From: Cunninghamia lanceolata
Taxonomy: Eukaryota > Streptophyta > Pinopsida > Cupressales > Cupressaceae
Direction: 5' to 3'
Length of the DNA stretch: 64,000 bases
Assembly: GCA_027924645.1 (NCBI GenBank)
Contig: BSBN01000047.1
Span: forward strand, 4,898,001-4,962,000
A program made the translations under genes and the position numbers. Under the pieces are notes generated by a model. The model did no database searches. It was not told the DNA's origin and saw only the letters and a list, made by a program, of their open reading frames with translations. Shown piece by piece: positions 44,821 to 56,019 of the stretch. How positions within the stretch are numbered: position 1 is the first letter of the stretch; every line of letters begins with the position of its first letter.

Positions 44821-47800
44821 ATGGCTGAGAAGTGATTGGTCAAGTGTCAGGAAGAATTCAGCAAGCCCATGTTCTCTGCTCAGAGGGGGGTCCTATTTAA
44901 ATATGGGGCAATCATAGACACCCATCAGGGAAGCACTAATTTGGAGGCCTGGTCAGCCAAGCTAAACAATGGACATGACAAGAGTCCTGTGCTGGACGCA
45001 GTGTTCGTGTCCGGATTGTGAAATGCCGCTGGTTTTCCATACTCTATGGAATCTCCGGAGCTCGTCATTGAGTGTGCTCGGAATTATAACCCTCAAACAA
45101 GGCAAGTAGTGAAGCATGGGAGGATATATACAGACCTCTCCATCAAAGGTCTCTCCCAGACATTTGGATTGCCATTGGGCAGTAAGGTCAAAAGTGTAGA
45201 CTTGAAGAAGTCTGAACGGGAGTATGAAGCCAATAAGAAATTGGCCAGGAAGAACATGTATCCGTGGCGGGCTGAGAACATCACATATAATGTAGCCGCC
45301 AAGCTTCCTCTGCACCTGTTTAAGTATGATTTTAGTGAAGAGTATTAGTACATGATTGCACTCCTGAATAGAGTAACTGGCCAACCTGATACTGGCAGTT
45401 TCAGGGATTAGATGTACGGAATAATAATGATGTGTCTATATTCAGACACCAAGCCACTGTGGGGCCAAATTATAAGTGATGCTCTGCATGAGCAACTAAT
45501 GAACCTGGGAGGTTCAAATTTTGCGTTTTACATGTCATCATATATTGTTTATTCTTGTGCCTACAGAGGTACTTTTGATGCCTTGGTTACAGATGGGAAG
45601 CTCACAGGCACAAATGCTGCATATATCTGGGATCATCATCCCCAATTGCAGAGAACCAACTACCTAAAAGATTACAAACTGGTCAATGATGCACTCTCTA
45701 TGCATCTGGTAAGGACCATGGAAGAAGACAGAACAAAGAGATTGAGCATGGAGGCTCAAGAGACAGTCTACATGCATGGGGCTTGGTACATACAATTTGC
45801 AACCTTTTCTTATATAAAGGTTGAAGGTTTCGAGGGACATCCCCTGATGCTGCCAAGGTATCCTACCGATGCCATAGTACTAATGGAATTTATCAGGCAG
45901 GGCTCCACCATGATACAAATGTACAAGGATGCCAAGAAGCTGCCACCAATTTTGTTCCCAGTCAGCATTGGCAACTATATGTGCCCTGACTTTGATAATA
46001 TCAAGAAGGTGATGGTCACCCTGAATAAGATGAACCTACAGCCTTTTCCAATAACAAGACCATATGATCCTTACGGCAGGATACAAAAGATACTAGGAAA
46101 GCCTGTTCATCAGAGGCACCTAGAGGATTTTTGGGTTGACTGTGAGGATGAGGCAGAAGCCAGAAGGAGGTATCAGAGGTTAACTCTAAACCAAATAAGA
46201 ACTTTTGATTGTATCTCCCTTCCCCAACAATTAAAGAAGGATGATGGCAGGACAATGGCAGACGAGTATGAACAGAAAAAGTTATATAATGACACAATCT
46301 CTGCACCTGACCTCACTATGCAGGAGGATATATCCTTGGACCCATTCATTGCCAGGACCCTACGCCTAACCCAAGCTTGGGTTGATGCATAGATAGAGGC
46401 ATTGAAGAAGAAGGGTGTTGCCATTATGGTGGACAACAAGAAGAAAGGGTAGGATATCCCCGCAGATGAGTATGATGACTTCCTGTTGGAGAAGAGGAAG
46501 ACCAAGGGAGATAGGGTCCCTCCACCACAATAGCAGAGCAAAAGACCCCCAAGGGGCAAGAAGGTGGAACAGGGACCAAAAGGGATTATAATTGAAAGGG
46601 CAGTATTTACAGCTAAGGAGGCGGCAGGGTCAGGATCAGAATCAGCATCCCCTCCAGAGAAAGAAAGGCCCAAGAAAAGTAAGACAGCAGAGGCTGGAAT
46701 CACTGAGACCCAAGAAGTGGGTCAATCTTCTAAACAACCAGGAGGAGAGGATACCCTCATAGAAGAAGAGCCTGAGGAAGAGGAGGCTCCATTGGTAATA
46801 AAAAGGAAGAGGAGAGCTCCACAGGTGCTGGTGACTACCCCACCTACGAAACAAAGAACTCCATGAGAGGTGGAATAAGCCAACCCCCTACTTCATTACA
46901 AGGGGAAGGTAGTGAAGTGCACAAAGAACTTCAACCTAATGTTCCACTTCCTACCATCGTCAAGTTCAAAACTGAACTTGCTAAGGAGCAGCTGAAAGAA
47001 ACTCCCCAGACACAAGCAGAAGGGCATGTCTCGCTCGACGAGACAATAAACTTGTCTGATGATGAGGTGGTGCAGGATGTGGCTGCACAGAAGATGGAAA
47101 CACTTGCTGCTGATGTAAGTGTGACTCCTCACAGGCCTCCCCCAGTTCAGACTGTGCTTGAGGAGATGAAGCAAGCAGAAGAAGAGCAAGAAAAGAGCCC
47201 AGAGCAAGTAGCTCAGGAAATAGGGCTAGACACATTGATCACAGAGGTGACCAGTCTTGTAGTGGTGGACCTGACAGAGAAATAGGATGCAAGTCCTGAA
47301 CAGCCAGAAGGATCACCTGATAAGGGTCACCTAATAGAAGAGATAGAGATGGAAGAATCAGAAGGCCATGCTTTGGAGGCTGGCCAACTAAGCCCACATG
47401 ACACAACAGAGGAACCTGCTATAGTAGAGGTTCAGGAAGCAAAGGTTGATGAAAAGGAAACACCAGAAGATCCAGCTGCCAAAGTACAAGAAGTGGATGG
47501 TGCAGGCTCAGAAGAAGTAGTAGCTACAGAGCAATCGCCAGCACATCAGGCAGAGTCCCCAATATCTGGTGCAGTGGATAAGCCACAAGAAGAAGAAGAA
47601 GTGGGAACAGATGAAATGATGATAGAGGAAGGTCAAGATCTTCATGATCAGCATATAGATGCACCACAAGGTTCCCCACAGCGTGTAGATGCGCCTCAAG
47701 GGTCCCCACAGCATGAAGATGCTCCTCCGGAGAAGGAAATCCCTCAACAGGAAGAGGTGCCTCAGGATCAACAACAAAGGGAGCATCAAGGAGAAGAAAT

Positions 47801-49151
47801 GGGAAAGTCACCATCTCCACAACACTTGTTGACCGAAATGGGAGATATAGGTGAACATCAGGAGGATGCTAAAAGACATGATCAGGTGCCTCCGTGGTTG
47901 GCAAAAGAAGTAAATGCTGAGGAGGAGCTTGAAATTCAGGAATTCAACATTTCCACCCTGTTCTCTGCAGATATAATGAAGCCAAAGAGGAAGCCCAGAA
48001 TGACTTCGGCCATCAAGAGAGATCCGGCAACAGGGAGAAGGACCGCGCAAATTGCCATACCTGCGTTGGAGAAGGAAAAAGGTAAAATCACTGTCGATGA
48101 ATTTCAAATCAGTACAGTAGATTTGGGCTTTGCCAATGAGGACCAGGAAGGTCAGGAGGGCAAAGATATCATTGACTCTCTAATTCAGAAGGTGAAAAGA
48201 GAGAAGGAGAAAAATAAGCAACATAAAGAGCACATTGCTCAGTTGCATGCCTATATCAAAGGGCTGACCAATCCTGATGATACCACAGCTGAACATGCAG
48301 TCCCATTGACTGCTATTTCTCAGGAGGAGGTAAATAAATTGGACCTCATGAAGCATGAGGCGTCCGTAATAAGGAGATGGATGTCATCCACATTGGATGA
48401 TGCTGTAGAAATAATGAAGGCCTCTTTGAAGAGGTGGAGCACCCTAAGTGACTCCAAGGCCAAGGTGGATAAATTGCAGATGCAGACCGGGAAGAGGTCT
48501 TACAAGATGGAGAGAGTCCTGAGCCTGCTAGGGGAAATAAGGAATATAAATCCACAACTGCTTATCAGTAAGCAGGTATTGAATAGTAATACCGCACTAT
48601 TGATGGATATCTGGTATAAGGACACTCAGTTTGAGTGTGGAGTCCTCAAAAGATGTAATAATAAGCTGAGGGATATCAGCATGAGGCTACGAGATTTAAT
48701 GGTTGAAGAAGCCGTGATGATGGAAGCATTGGAAGGCAAGGTGGAAGGAAAAATAGAAAATCAAGATGAAGAGTCTGCCATTAAAGCTGTACATAGCAAT
48801 TTCCAATTAGAGGCAGATGGTCCACCTGTTCCTTTGACAGAGGAATTGATAGATAAAATAATGAGGATCAAGGTCCAGATGGAGAAATACAAAGAGACAC
48901 TGCAGGACAGGAAAAATAAGCTCGACAACAGCAGGGACAAATATGAAGCACATAAACACGCCATTGTCAAAGCAAAGACTCAAGACGGTGGAGGGATAGA
49001 TCAGGTTGTGCGTTCATACGAGCAGGTCCGCAGTAGCATGCAGCCCCATATGCAGCCTCGTCATCATCAGGATAGTGAAAGTTCAGAAAGTGATGCACAT
49101 GATGATGACCCGCATGAGTCAGCTGAGGAGAATGATGAAGATACATCATGA
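44821..49151 (+). pseudogene. LTR-encoded protein of G1, copy 2 (3' LTR), decayed
   Basis: Same frame as copy 1 (4,331 bp). ATG 44821 with the shared TGA at 44833. Other stops: 45019 (TGG to TGA), 45346, 45409, 46390, 46450, 46531 and 47283; most are CAG to TAG where copy 1 keeps CAG. A 1-bp loss near 46858 shifts the frame. From 47349 to 49151 it is open for 600 codons and includes the acidic middle, a repeated DAPQGSPQ motif (about 47668-47715) and the coiled-coil C-terminus, with the 23 bp that copy 1 lacks. Because the two copies decayed at different sites, an intact frame must have existed in the parent apart from the shared TGA. No homologue with known function is recognised. Confidence 0.78.
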
Positions 49152-50136
49152 GGGGGATAATAGCATAAGTAGTATAGATAGTTGCCAGCTGGTAACTTGT
49201 GCCATTTTGTAAAGATTGACAAAGTCAAGTAAATCATGACCATAGATTTGTATTGATAAATTTAGATCGTAGATCTTTTGTAACGGATTCCTCACCTTAT
49301 TCTATAAAAGGTGGTGGAATGCTCTGTTAAAACATTCAAAACTTAATTGAAATCTGTTTGCTGAAGTATTTAGGGCTTATTTCAAAGTTATTGCATATGT
49401 ACATGTCTTTTGCATACTTAATGAAAGAGAAGAGTATTTCGATTACAAATCTTAGTAAATCTTGAGTAATCTGTGTCTGAATTCTGGATATGTGCTTTGA
49501 TTTGCTGTGTCCCTTGGAGTGCTTATCACGTTGCATGTATTGTTTTCATTCATCATCCTCTGAAGTTTGCATCAACTGTATCTAGCTGTGGAATATCCTG
49601 GTGAACATATGGTTTGATTTATTCTCGTCATGATAGTATCTAGTATGTATGTGGATCAATAGCTGAAGGTTCAACTTTAAATTGTAGTATTCCTTTAATT
49701 TCTTTCAATTCTAGAGCATTTCATTATCACAATGGCAAATAACTGATAATCCGAAGCAAATAACACAAATATGCAGACATCTTGTAGGTAATTGCAAATA
49801 TTTAGCATATTTGAATGCAAAGCATGCACAATTGAAAAATATCATGCAAAGATTGAGGTATTTCTACATCTTTTCATCTAATAACCGCATAATATGACTT
49901 CTCTATAAAGAATTTCTGCAGGACTGTCATGATGATAGCACAATTTCATGTAAGGCCCCAAAATAGAAACAGCAATGCACATTAACCTCTGAGTAGCTTC
50001 AGACGATTAAGACCTAATCACCGAAGACTTGGGATCCCGAATTCTTTGAATTCACAATATCCTTCAAGATGAATAAAGGTTAATGTGTACTTTTATTCTA
50101 TGCTTTTTTATGACTAACATCATGACCAACAGCTAC

Positions 50137-51345
50137 TAGCCCTCCAAACCTAGTTTTCTCAACACAACTTGACAAAATCCTAAATGACCAGGCAAGTAAA
50201 TGATGGTTTTAGATACCCTTTAAGGGACCCTATCAAAATTCCAAGTCTCCTATTCCAACTTTACTCCAACAACCCAGAACACTCACTAGGTCTCTAAGCC
50301 TAATTGAACAGTTTAGGGCTAGGTTACAAAGTAAGTTATCAATTTTGGGTGCATAGATCAGGGACAGAAATTTGGAACACTCCTACCATGCCCAAACAAC
50401 ACAAAACCACCATCTATTCACTCACCCTATTAGGGTTTTGTCTTCTACAACAGCAAATTGCATAAAATAGGCCAAATACATGGTAATACTTGACCTAGGG
50501 CATCACCTTAAAATTCAAAAATAGCCTTTCCCCACCAAATGCTTTTGGAATCCTATAGAGTACATCCCTAGCCTGCATTTCACCAGTTTTCATGAATTTT
50601 CACTGGTGGGAATGCATTCTAGGGCCGGGTTTATATGACAAACCCTAGAAAATAGGGTTTCTAGACTAGTTTTGAAAGAAAATTCAATAACTTTTGACTT
50701 TGACCACTTCAAGACCTCAAACTAGTTGCATTCGAACCCTAACTCAGTCTAGTTTCAGGAAAAGTACATTTGCTCACCTGGCCAATCCGTATAGGTCGTA
50801 CACAGCAAGAAAAATAGGGAAAAAGTGATTGTTTTTATTGTTTGAATGCCCAAAACTCCGTACCAGACCTCCTCTGCTGTACAGGAGTGAAATCACAATC
50901 ATATCAACCGATCCAAGTCAGTGTGCAACTTCTCCAAATAGTTTCAACCGTCCAAAATGGAGTTGCAACCGGTCAATGTGTCATTGACACTATTGACAAC
51001 ATTGGACACTATGGTATTTTTTGTATTTACACAAGGATGGCGATTTGTTTTGCTTGTCCAATAGAATCAACCCACCATCATACTCCCTAAAACATGTTAA
51101 AACACAAAACTAACAAATAAACTCAAGAAATCATCCTTAGATCTACTAGGCACAACTAGGGTCCAAATGGACTAAGAGTGTCTTGAGGTTTATATGATTA
51201 CCCCAAGCATCTTGACCATACAAAAGGACCTTACAATAATGGATAAAAAGCCTTATTACCAAACATACATTGAACAAAACCAAAACTTATGAAAAATGCA
51301 TCCAAATACTTGAGGTGTCAAACTGCTCCTAGGTGCCCTACACCA
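50137..51345 (-). repeat. Chromovirus 3' LTR, second piece
   Basis: It continues 13810-14066 and matches 56277-57485. It ends CTACACCA on the plus strand. No gene; the short open stretch 50842-51090 has a counterpart in the other LTR only because the LTRs are copies. Confidence 0.93.
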
Positions 51346-51356
51346 TACACCCATTG

Positions 51357-51575
51357 TCAAATAGAACTCAAGTCTCTTGAGTTAGGAATGGTATCAAATG
51401 TAAAACCTGCCTTCTCAATGTCTGCTCTGCTCATCCAAGTGGCATCCTCCTGAGGTTTATTGAGCCACTTCACCAAGTACTCATAGTATGTGTGCCTCGT
51501 AGTCTGTTTTGCAATCCTCTTATCTAAAATGCACTTAATCTGATCAGGAGATGAAGGAATCAGTTCTTGGATTGT
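51357..51575 (-). pseudogene. Chromovirus chromodomain (C-terminus of integrase)
   Basis: The frame is the same as the integrase ORF ending at 51576, after an in-frame TAG. It reads HTYYEYLVKWLNKPQEDATW and then MSRADIEK, the chromodomain core (Y-L-V-K-W and the E..TW pattern). Chromodomains of this group direct integration to heterochromatin. The frame ends in TGA at 51357-51359, only 11 nt before the 3' LTR, so any PPT must overlap the coding end. Confidence 0.85.
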
Positions 51576-52700
51576 CTAATTAGTTTGGTTTTCTTCATCA
51601 ATAGTTTGAGGATCAGATCCTTTATAGGGATAAAGGTCTGAAACATTAAAAATTGGAGACAAAGCAATGCCATCCAGAAGTCTGATTTTATATGCATTTT
51701 CTCCACATTTCTTGAGCACTTCACAAGGCCCAATCTTCTTCATGAGTAGCTTGGTATGTTTACCTATAGGGAGTCTCTCATTCTTTAGATGGACCATGAC
51801 CAAATCCCCTTCTTTGAACTGCAAATCCCTTCTCTTTCTGTCAGCAAACTGTTTATATTTCTGAGAAGTGGACAACAATTTTTGTTGTACTTGTTCATGG
51901 ACATCTTTCATCACTTGAATGAAGTCTTTAGCCAAGGCACTACTATTTTCTAGTCCTCTAACCTCCCTAAGTTCCAAAATACCCCTTGGGTGAGTGCCAT
52001 AAACAATTTGGAAAGGAGACAGGTCGGTGCTTCTGTTGACAGTGTCATTGTATGAGAACTCTGCCTGTGCCAAAACTGAATCCCAACTAGCACCCTGCTC
52101 CTTTGTTAGGCACCTTAGGAGGTTGCCAAGTGACCTATTAATCACCTCAGTCTAACCATTAGACTGAGGATGATAGGCTGATGATAATGACAAGTTTGCA
52201 CCTAGTCTTTTCCAAAGTGTCCTCCAGAAGTGTCCTATGAACTTGGGGTCTCTATCAGAGATTATGGACAAAGGTAAACCATGTAATCTAACTATTTCCT
52301 TGAAGAAAAGACTTGCTATGTGTGAGGCATCATGTGTGGTTTTACATGGGATGAAGTGAGCCATTTTTGAGAACATATCAACAACCACAAAGATGCTATC
52401 ATGTCCATTCTTGGTCCTAGGCAAACCAAGTACAAAATCCATACTTATGGAATCCCAAGGCTTTGAAGGAATAGGTAGTGGAGTGTATAGACCTGCATTT
52501 TATGTATGCCCCTTGGCTCTTTGGCAAATTTGACAAGTTTTAACAAACTTCCTTACATCGGTTGGCAACTTTGGCCAAAAATAGTATCTCCTAACCAATT
52601 CTAGGGCCTGACATACTGCCACAGTGCTTTTCCTTGATAATATTCTCTCTAACAGACCCTCTTGGGATACACAACATGCTACCCTTGAAAAGATATCCAT
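51576..52700 (-). pseudogene. Chromovirus integrase
   Basis: Three pieces on the minus strand. 52700-52500 has the zinc region (RRYYFWPKLPTDVRKFVKTC and CQRAK). 52442-52152 has the catalytic core: [28 protein letters not shown] and SAYHPQSNG. 52145-51576 has the end of the core and the GPY/F-type module (KKIGPCEVLKKCGENAYKI). A TAG in place of CAG separates the last two pieces. It inserts the element DNA. Confidence 0.9.
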
Positions 52701-54036
52701 CTTGTATCAAAAAATCAGAAAAATCGGTGTTATACCTTCCTGTCATGGCCTTGCAAGATAGGTACAGTTCTTTGAAGTCTTCATCTGCTGCATACTAATC
52801 TTTGATGGCATGAATACCTGTACTTTCCAACTGAATAGTTTGTACAACAAGATTTCTCCTACTTAAGGCATCGGCTACCTTATTGGCCACTCCTTTCTTG
52901 TGTTTTATTGAGAAGGTGTATGCTTGGATGTACTCCATCCACTTGACATGTCTATGGTTTAACTTCTGCTGCCTATTCAAGAAGCTCAATGCATGGTTAC
53001 CAGTAAAAACTATAAATTTCTTAGGCAATAAATAGTGTCTCCACTTCCTCAATGATTGGACCATTGCATATAATTCTAGATCATAGGTAGAGTAGTTTTG
53101 TTTTGCCTCATTTAACTTCTCACTAAAGAAGGCTACAGGCCTCCCATCTTGACTTAGGACTCCCCCAACAACCCTCTTACTTGCATCACACTCCACCACA
53201 AAGACCTTGTCAAAATCAGGAAGAACAAGGACCAGTTGTTCTAATATTTTTTTTCTTTAACAGTTCAAAGGCTTGATTGGCCTCATTTGTCCACACAAAT
53301 ACACATTTCTTGCCCCCTTTTGTGGTGTCAACAAGTGGAGCACAAATACCACTAAACCCTCTAATGAACTTTCTATAAAAGCTACACAAACCATGGAAAC
53401 TCCTTACCTCAGAGGCTGTTGTACGTGTGGGCCAATTAAGAATGGCTTCCACCTTGCTTGGATCCATTTTTAGGCTGCCCTTAGAGATGACAAACCCCAA
53501 GAATATCAACTCTTCTTGTAGGAAGACACATTTGTCAAGGTTGATTCTCAACTTCTCCTCTTGAAGCCTCTTGAGCACTTGATGGATATGCCTTATGTGG
53601 TCTTCCTTACTGTCACTAAAAACCAATATATCATCCAAATACACAACAATAAATTTGTTAAGGAAAGGTTTTAGCACCTCATTCATCAATCTCATGAAGG
53701 TGCTTGGTGCATTTGATAAGCCAAAAGGCATGACAACCCATTCAAATAGTCCTTCATTGGTTTTGAAGGCAGTTTTCCACTCATCCCCCTCCCTTATCCT
53801 GATTTGGTGATAACCACTTTTTAGATCTATCTTGGTAAAATACTTAGCCCTACCCAAGCAATCCATTAGATCTTCTATTCTAGGCATTGGAAATCATACC
53901 TGATAGTAATCTTGTTGATGGCCCTAGAATCAGTGCATAGTCTCCATATACCTTCCTTCTTGGGTGCAAGTACTGCAGGTACTGCACATGGACTAATACT
54001 CCTCCTTATAAGTCCTCTATCCAACAAGTCTTGGAT
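52701..54036 (-). pseudogene. Chromovirus reverse transcriptase and RNase H
   Basis: RT has [12 protein letters not shown] (near 53920), [29 protein letters not shown] and the catalytic YLDDILVFS (near 53630). A single-base loss near 53895 and an indel in an A-run near 53250 shift the frame. The RNase H piece (53199-52795) has VECDASKRVVGGVL with the first Asp present, but FTGNHALSFL has Gly where the family has the catalytic Asp. ADALSRR is present. The element is dead. Confidence 0.9.
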
Positions 54037-54918
54037 TTATCTTGCCACTTCTGCATTTTTCTCTGGAGTTAGCTTGTAGGCTGCTTGGTTTGGTAGGGTG
54101 GATCTAGGGATGAGATCAATGCAATGACTAATCTCCCTCTTTGGTGGAAGGGCATCCTTACTCTCATCAGCTATCACATCATGGAACCTTTCCAATAGTT
54201 CTTCCACTTCCTTGGGTCCAATCCTCCTAAGAGGTTGCTGCACTTTGACCTTCTTGGGATTTACATCCTTGGGCTTGATGACTATTGCAAAACATGGCAC
54301 TTTCTCTTCCTTGAGGTTAGCCAAAAATTCTTTTTCACCTACCAACATAACTGAACTAGAAATGATCTTCTCTTTGCAATCATCAATCAAAGGAGTCATT
54401 GTGAACTTTTCACCATTTTTGGACAAATGAATCACATTTTGCTTACCATCATGTTGGGAACTTGTGTCATGTTGCCAAGGCCTTCCAAGAAGAAGGTGGC
54501 ATGCATCCATATCCACTATCTCACAAAGAATCCTATCATGATATTCACCTATCTTGAATTCAACCCAACATTGCTCTTTCACCACAATTTTTTGTTCCTT
54601 GGTTAGCCAAAAGAATCTATAGGGGTTAGGATGGGGTATCCTTTCCAATCCTAACTTAGTCACCATTTCATTAGAAGCCAAATTTTTAGAAGAACCTGAA
54701 TCAACTATTACCTTGCAAACTTTTCCTTTCACCTTGCAAGTGGTTCTGAACAAGTTGTTCCTTTGGGGCGGCTGCTGCTTGGTGGCTGGCATCATGAGGG
54801 ACCTGTTAAACATGATGCATTCTCCACTCTCTGGTGCTGTAGACTTGGAAGAGGCTATTTGATAACTTGTGGTGCTTTGATAGTCCTCTTCTTGAAGGAG
54901 TTGTACCCTTCTATCTTT
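54037..54918 (-). pseudogene. Chromovirus aspartic protease
   Basis: The open piece is 54813-54037. VIVDSGSSKNLASNEMV carries the catalytic DSG, and HLLLGRPW follows about 65 residues later, both typical of Gypsy retropepsins. The downstream linker (HCIDLIPRSTLPNQAAYKL) leads into RT. A TAA (54037-54039) stands where CAA is expected, and a TAG separates the protease from gag. Confidence 0.9.
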
Positions 54919-55995
54919 CTAATTTACAGCAGTGTTTCCCATCTTCTCCGGGCACCTAAAGGACTGATGTCCTATCTGATTGCAAGAGAAACACCTTCTA
55001 GTGAACACATTGAGACCCTTGCCCCCACTTCTTCCTCTGCCATTACCTCTCCCTCTAAACTGACCCTTATCAGCACTATTTTTGTCAGCCTGTCCTTGGC
55101 TGCCTTCTTGTGATCTGCCTTCTTGGTATCTAGGAAAGTTGTCTCTGTTTTGAAATCTGCCCCTGCCTCTGAAATTTAGATTGCCTCTACCCCTGCTACT
55201 TGAATCACCTTTTCTCCTTTGTTTGTCCTCAATCCTTAATGCCATTTGAAAACACTTGAGGACTGTCTCCAGGTTAAAGAGGGTTAGTTCATCTTGAATG
55301 GAGAACTTAAGGCCATTGAGATACCTTGCAAGCTTCTATTTTTCATTCTCAGGCATCTTGGCTTTCAATGTCACCTTGTGAAACTCCTCTGTGTAGGTGC
55401 TCACGTCCATGTCCTTCTGTCTCAAGTTGTGCAACTTCTTGTGCAAGTTGACTTCATAATCCTCAAGGACAAATTGCTTCTTGATTTCAAGTACCATCTT
55501 CCTCCATGTAGAGATAGGGTTCCTATCATCCTCTATCCTCTCATTTTGAACGAAGTTCCACCAACTTAAGGCTGGCCCTTTCATTCTTGATTTGGCAATC
55601 CTCACTTTCTGATTTTCTGCCACTTCTTCACATTCAAAATGGTTCTCCATTGCCTCTATCCAATCAAGGCACTCCTCTAGATTCATCTTACCAGGAAACA
55701 TAGGTAAGTCCACCTTAGTGTCCTTCCTACTCAACTTTCCAAGTGCATCTAGGAATTGTCATTCTGACATGCCTCCTTGTGGCTCTTCCATAGGCACTCC
55801 TTCTTCTTCATCTTTATCCTCTTCATCTAAATCCAAGATGACCTCTGGCTTCTTCTTCTTATCCTTGTCCTTCTTCAACTTCTCTATCTCAGCCTCCATC
55901 CTTTTGTTCTTGGTTGCTTGCTCTCTTACTATCTTTGTCAATTCGGCATTTGTCACCTTTGAAGGAATATCCTCCTCTTCTTCTCTATCTCCCAT
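54919..55995 (-). pseudogene. Chromovirus gag
   Basis: ATG 55995-55993 (MGDREEEED) lies 8 nt after the primer site. The N-terminus is highly charged. The capsid part (55734-55336) has LDWIEAMENHFEC, ALSWWNFVQ and YTEEFHKV, the Gypsy gag pattern. An RG-rich linker leads to the zinc knuckle CFSCNQIGHQSFRC (about 54960-55001). In-frame stops lie near 55757, 55336 and 54919, each explicable as CGA or CAG to stop. Confidence 0.9.
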
Positions 55996-56003
55996 CTCTT
56001 TGA

Positions 56004-56017
56004 TGGCTCTGATACCA
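56004..56017 (-). promoter_or_regulatory. Chromovirus primer-binding site
   Basis: The minus strand reads TGGTATCAGAGCCA, two bases inside the 5' LTR. It matches the 3' end of initiator Met tRNA. Confidence 0.93.
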
Positions 56018-56019
56018 CC

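Larger units (their letters stand above)
14067..50131 (+). mobile_element. G1: giant Tat-like Gypsy retrotransposon with gene-bearing LTRs
   Basis: The ends are fixed by the GCTAC TSD and by the intact target in the second chromovirus LTR. The 5' LTR is 14067-27943 (6786 bp without Copia A and its TSD copy) and the 3' LTR is 43335-50131 (6797 bp). The internal region is 8350 bp without Copia B, so the element is about 21.9 kb in total. Gag, protease, archaeal-type RNase H, RT, degenerate RNase H and integrase are recognisable. Each LTR holds a long ORF between two TATA boxes. The combination of a degenerate RNase H after RT with a second, complete RNase H is known from Tat-lineage Gypsy elements; here the second one lies before RT. 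Confidence 0.95.
43335..50131 (+). repeat. 3' LTR of G1 (6797 bp)
   Basis: It pairs with the 5' LTR. It starts with the stem-loop TGTTGTGTGGTTACACAACA and ends ATGACCAACA. It contains TATA boxes at 44606-44613 and 49303-49309, the LTR ORF, and AATAAA at 50072-50077. A perfect 30-bp palindrome centred at 44024/44025 includes TGACGTCA. The stretch 49152-50131 after the ORF has no gene. Confidence 0.95.

Noticed and set aside
50842..51090. 82-codon ORF repeated at 56982-57230
   Set aside because: Both lie at the same place in the two chromovirus LTRs; duplication comes from the LTRs, and no protein feature is visible.
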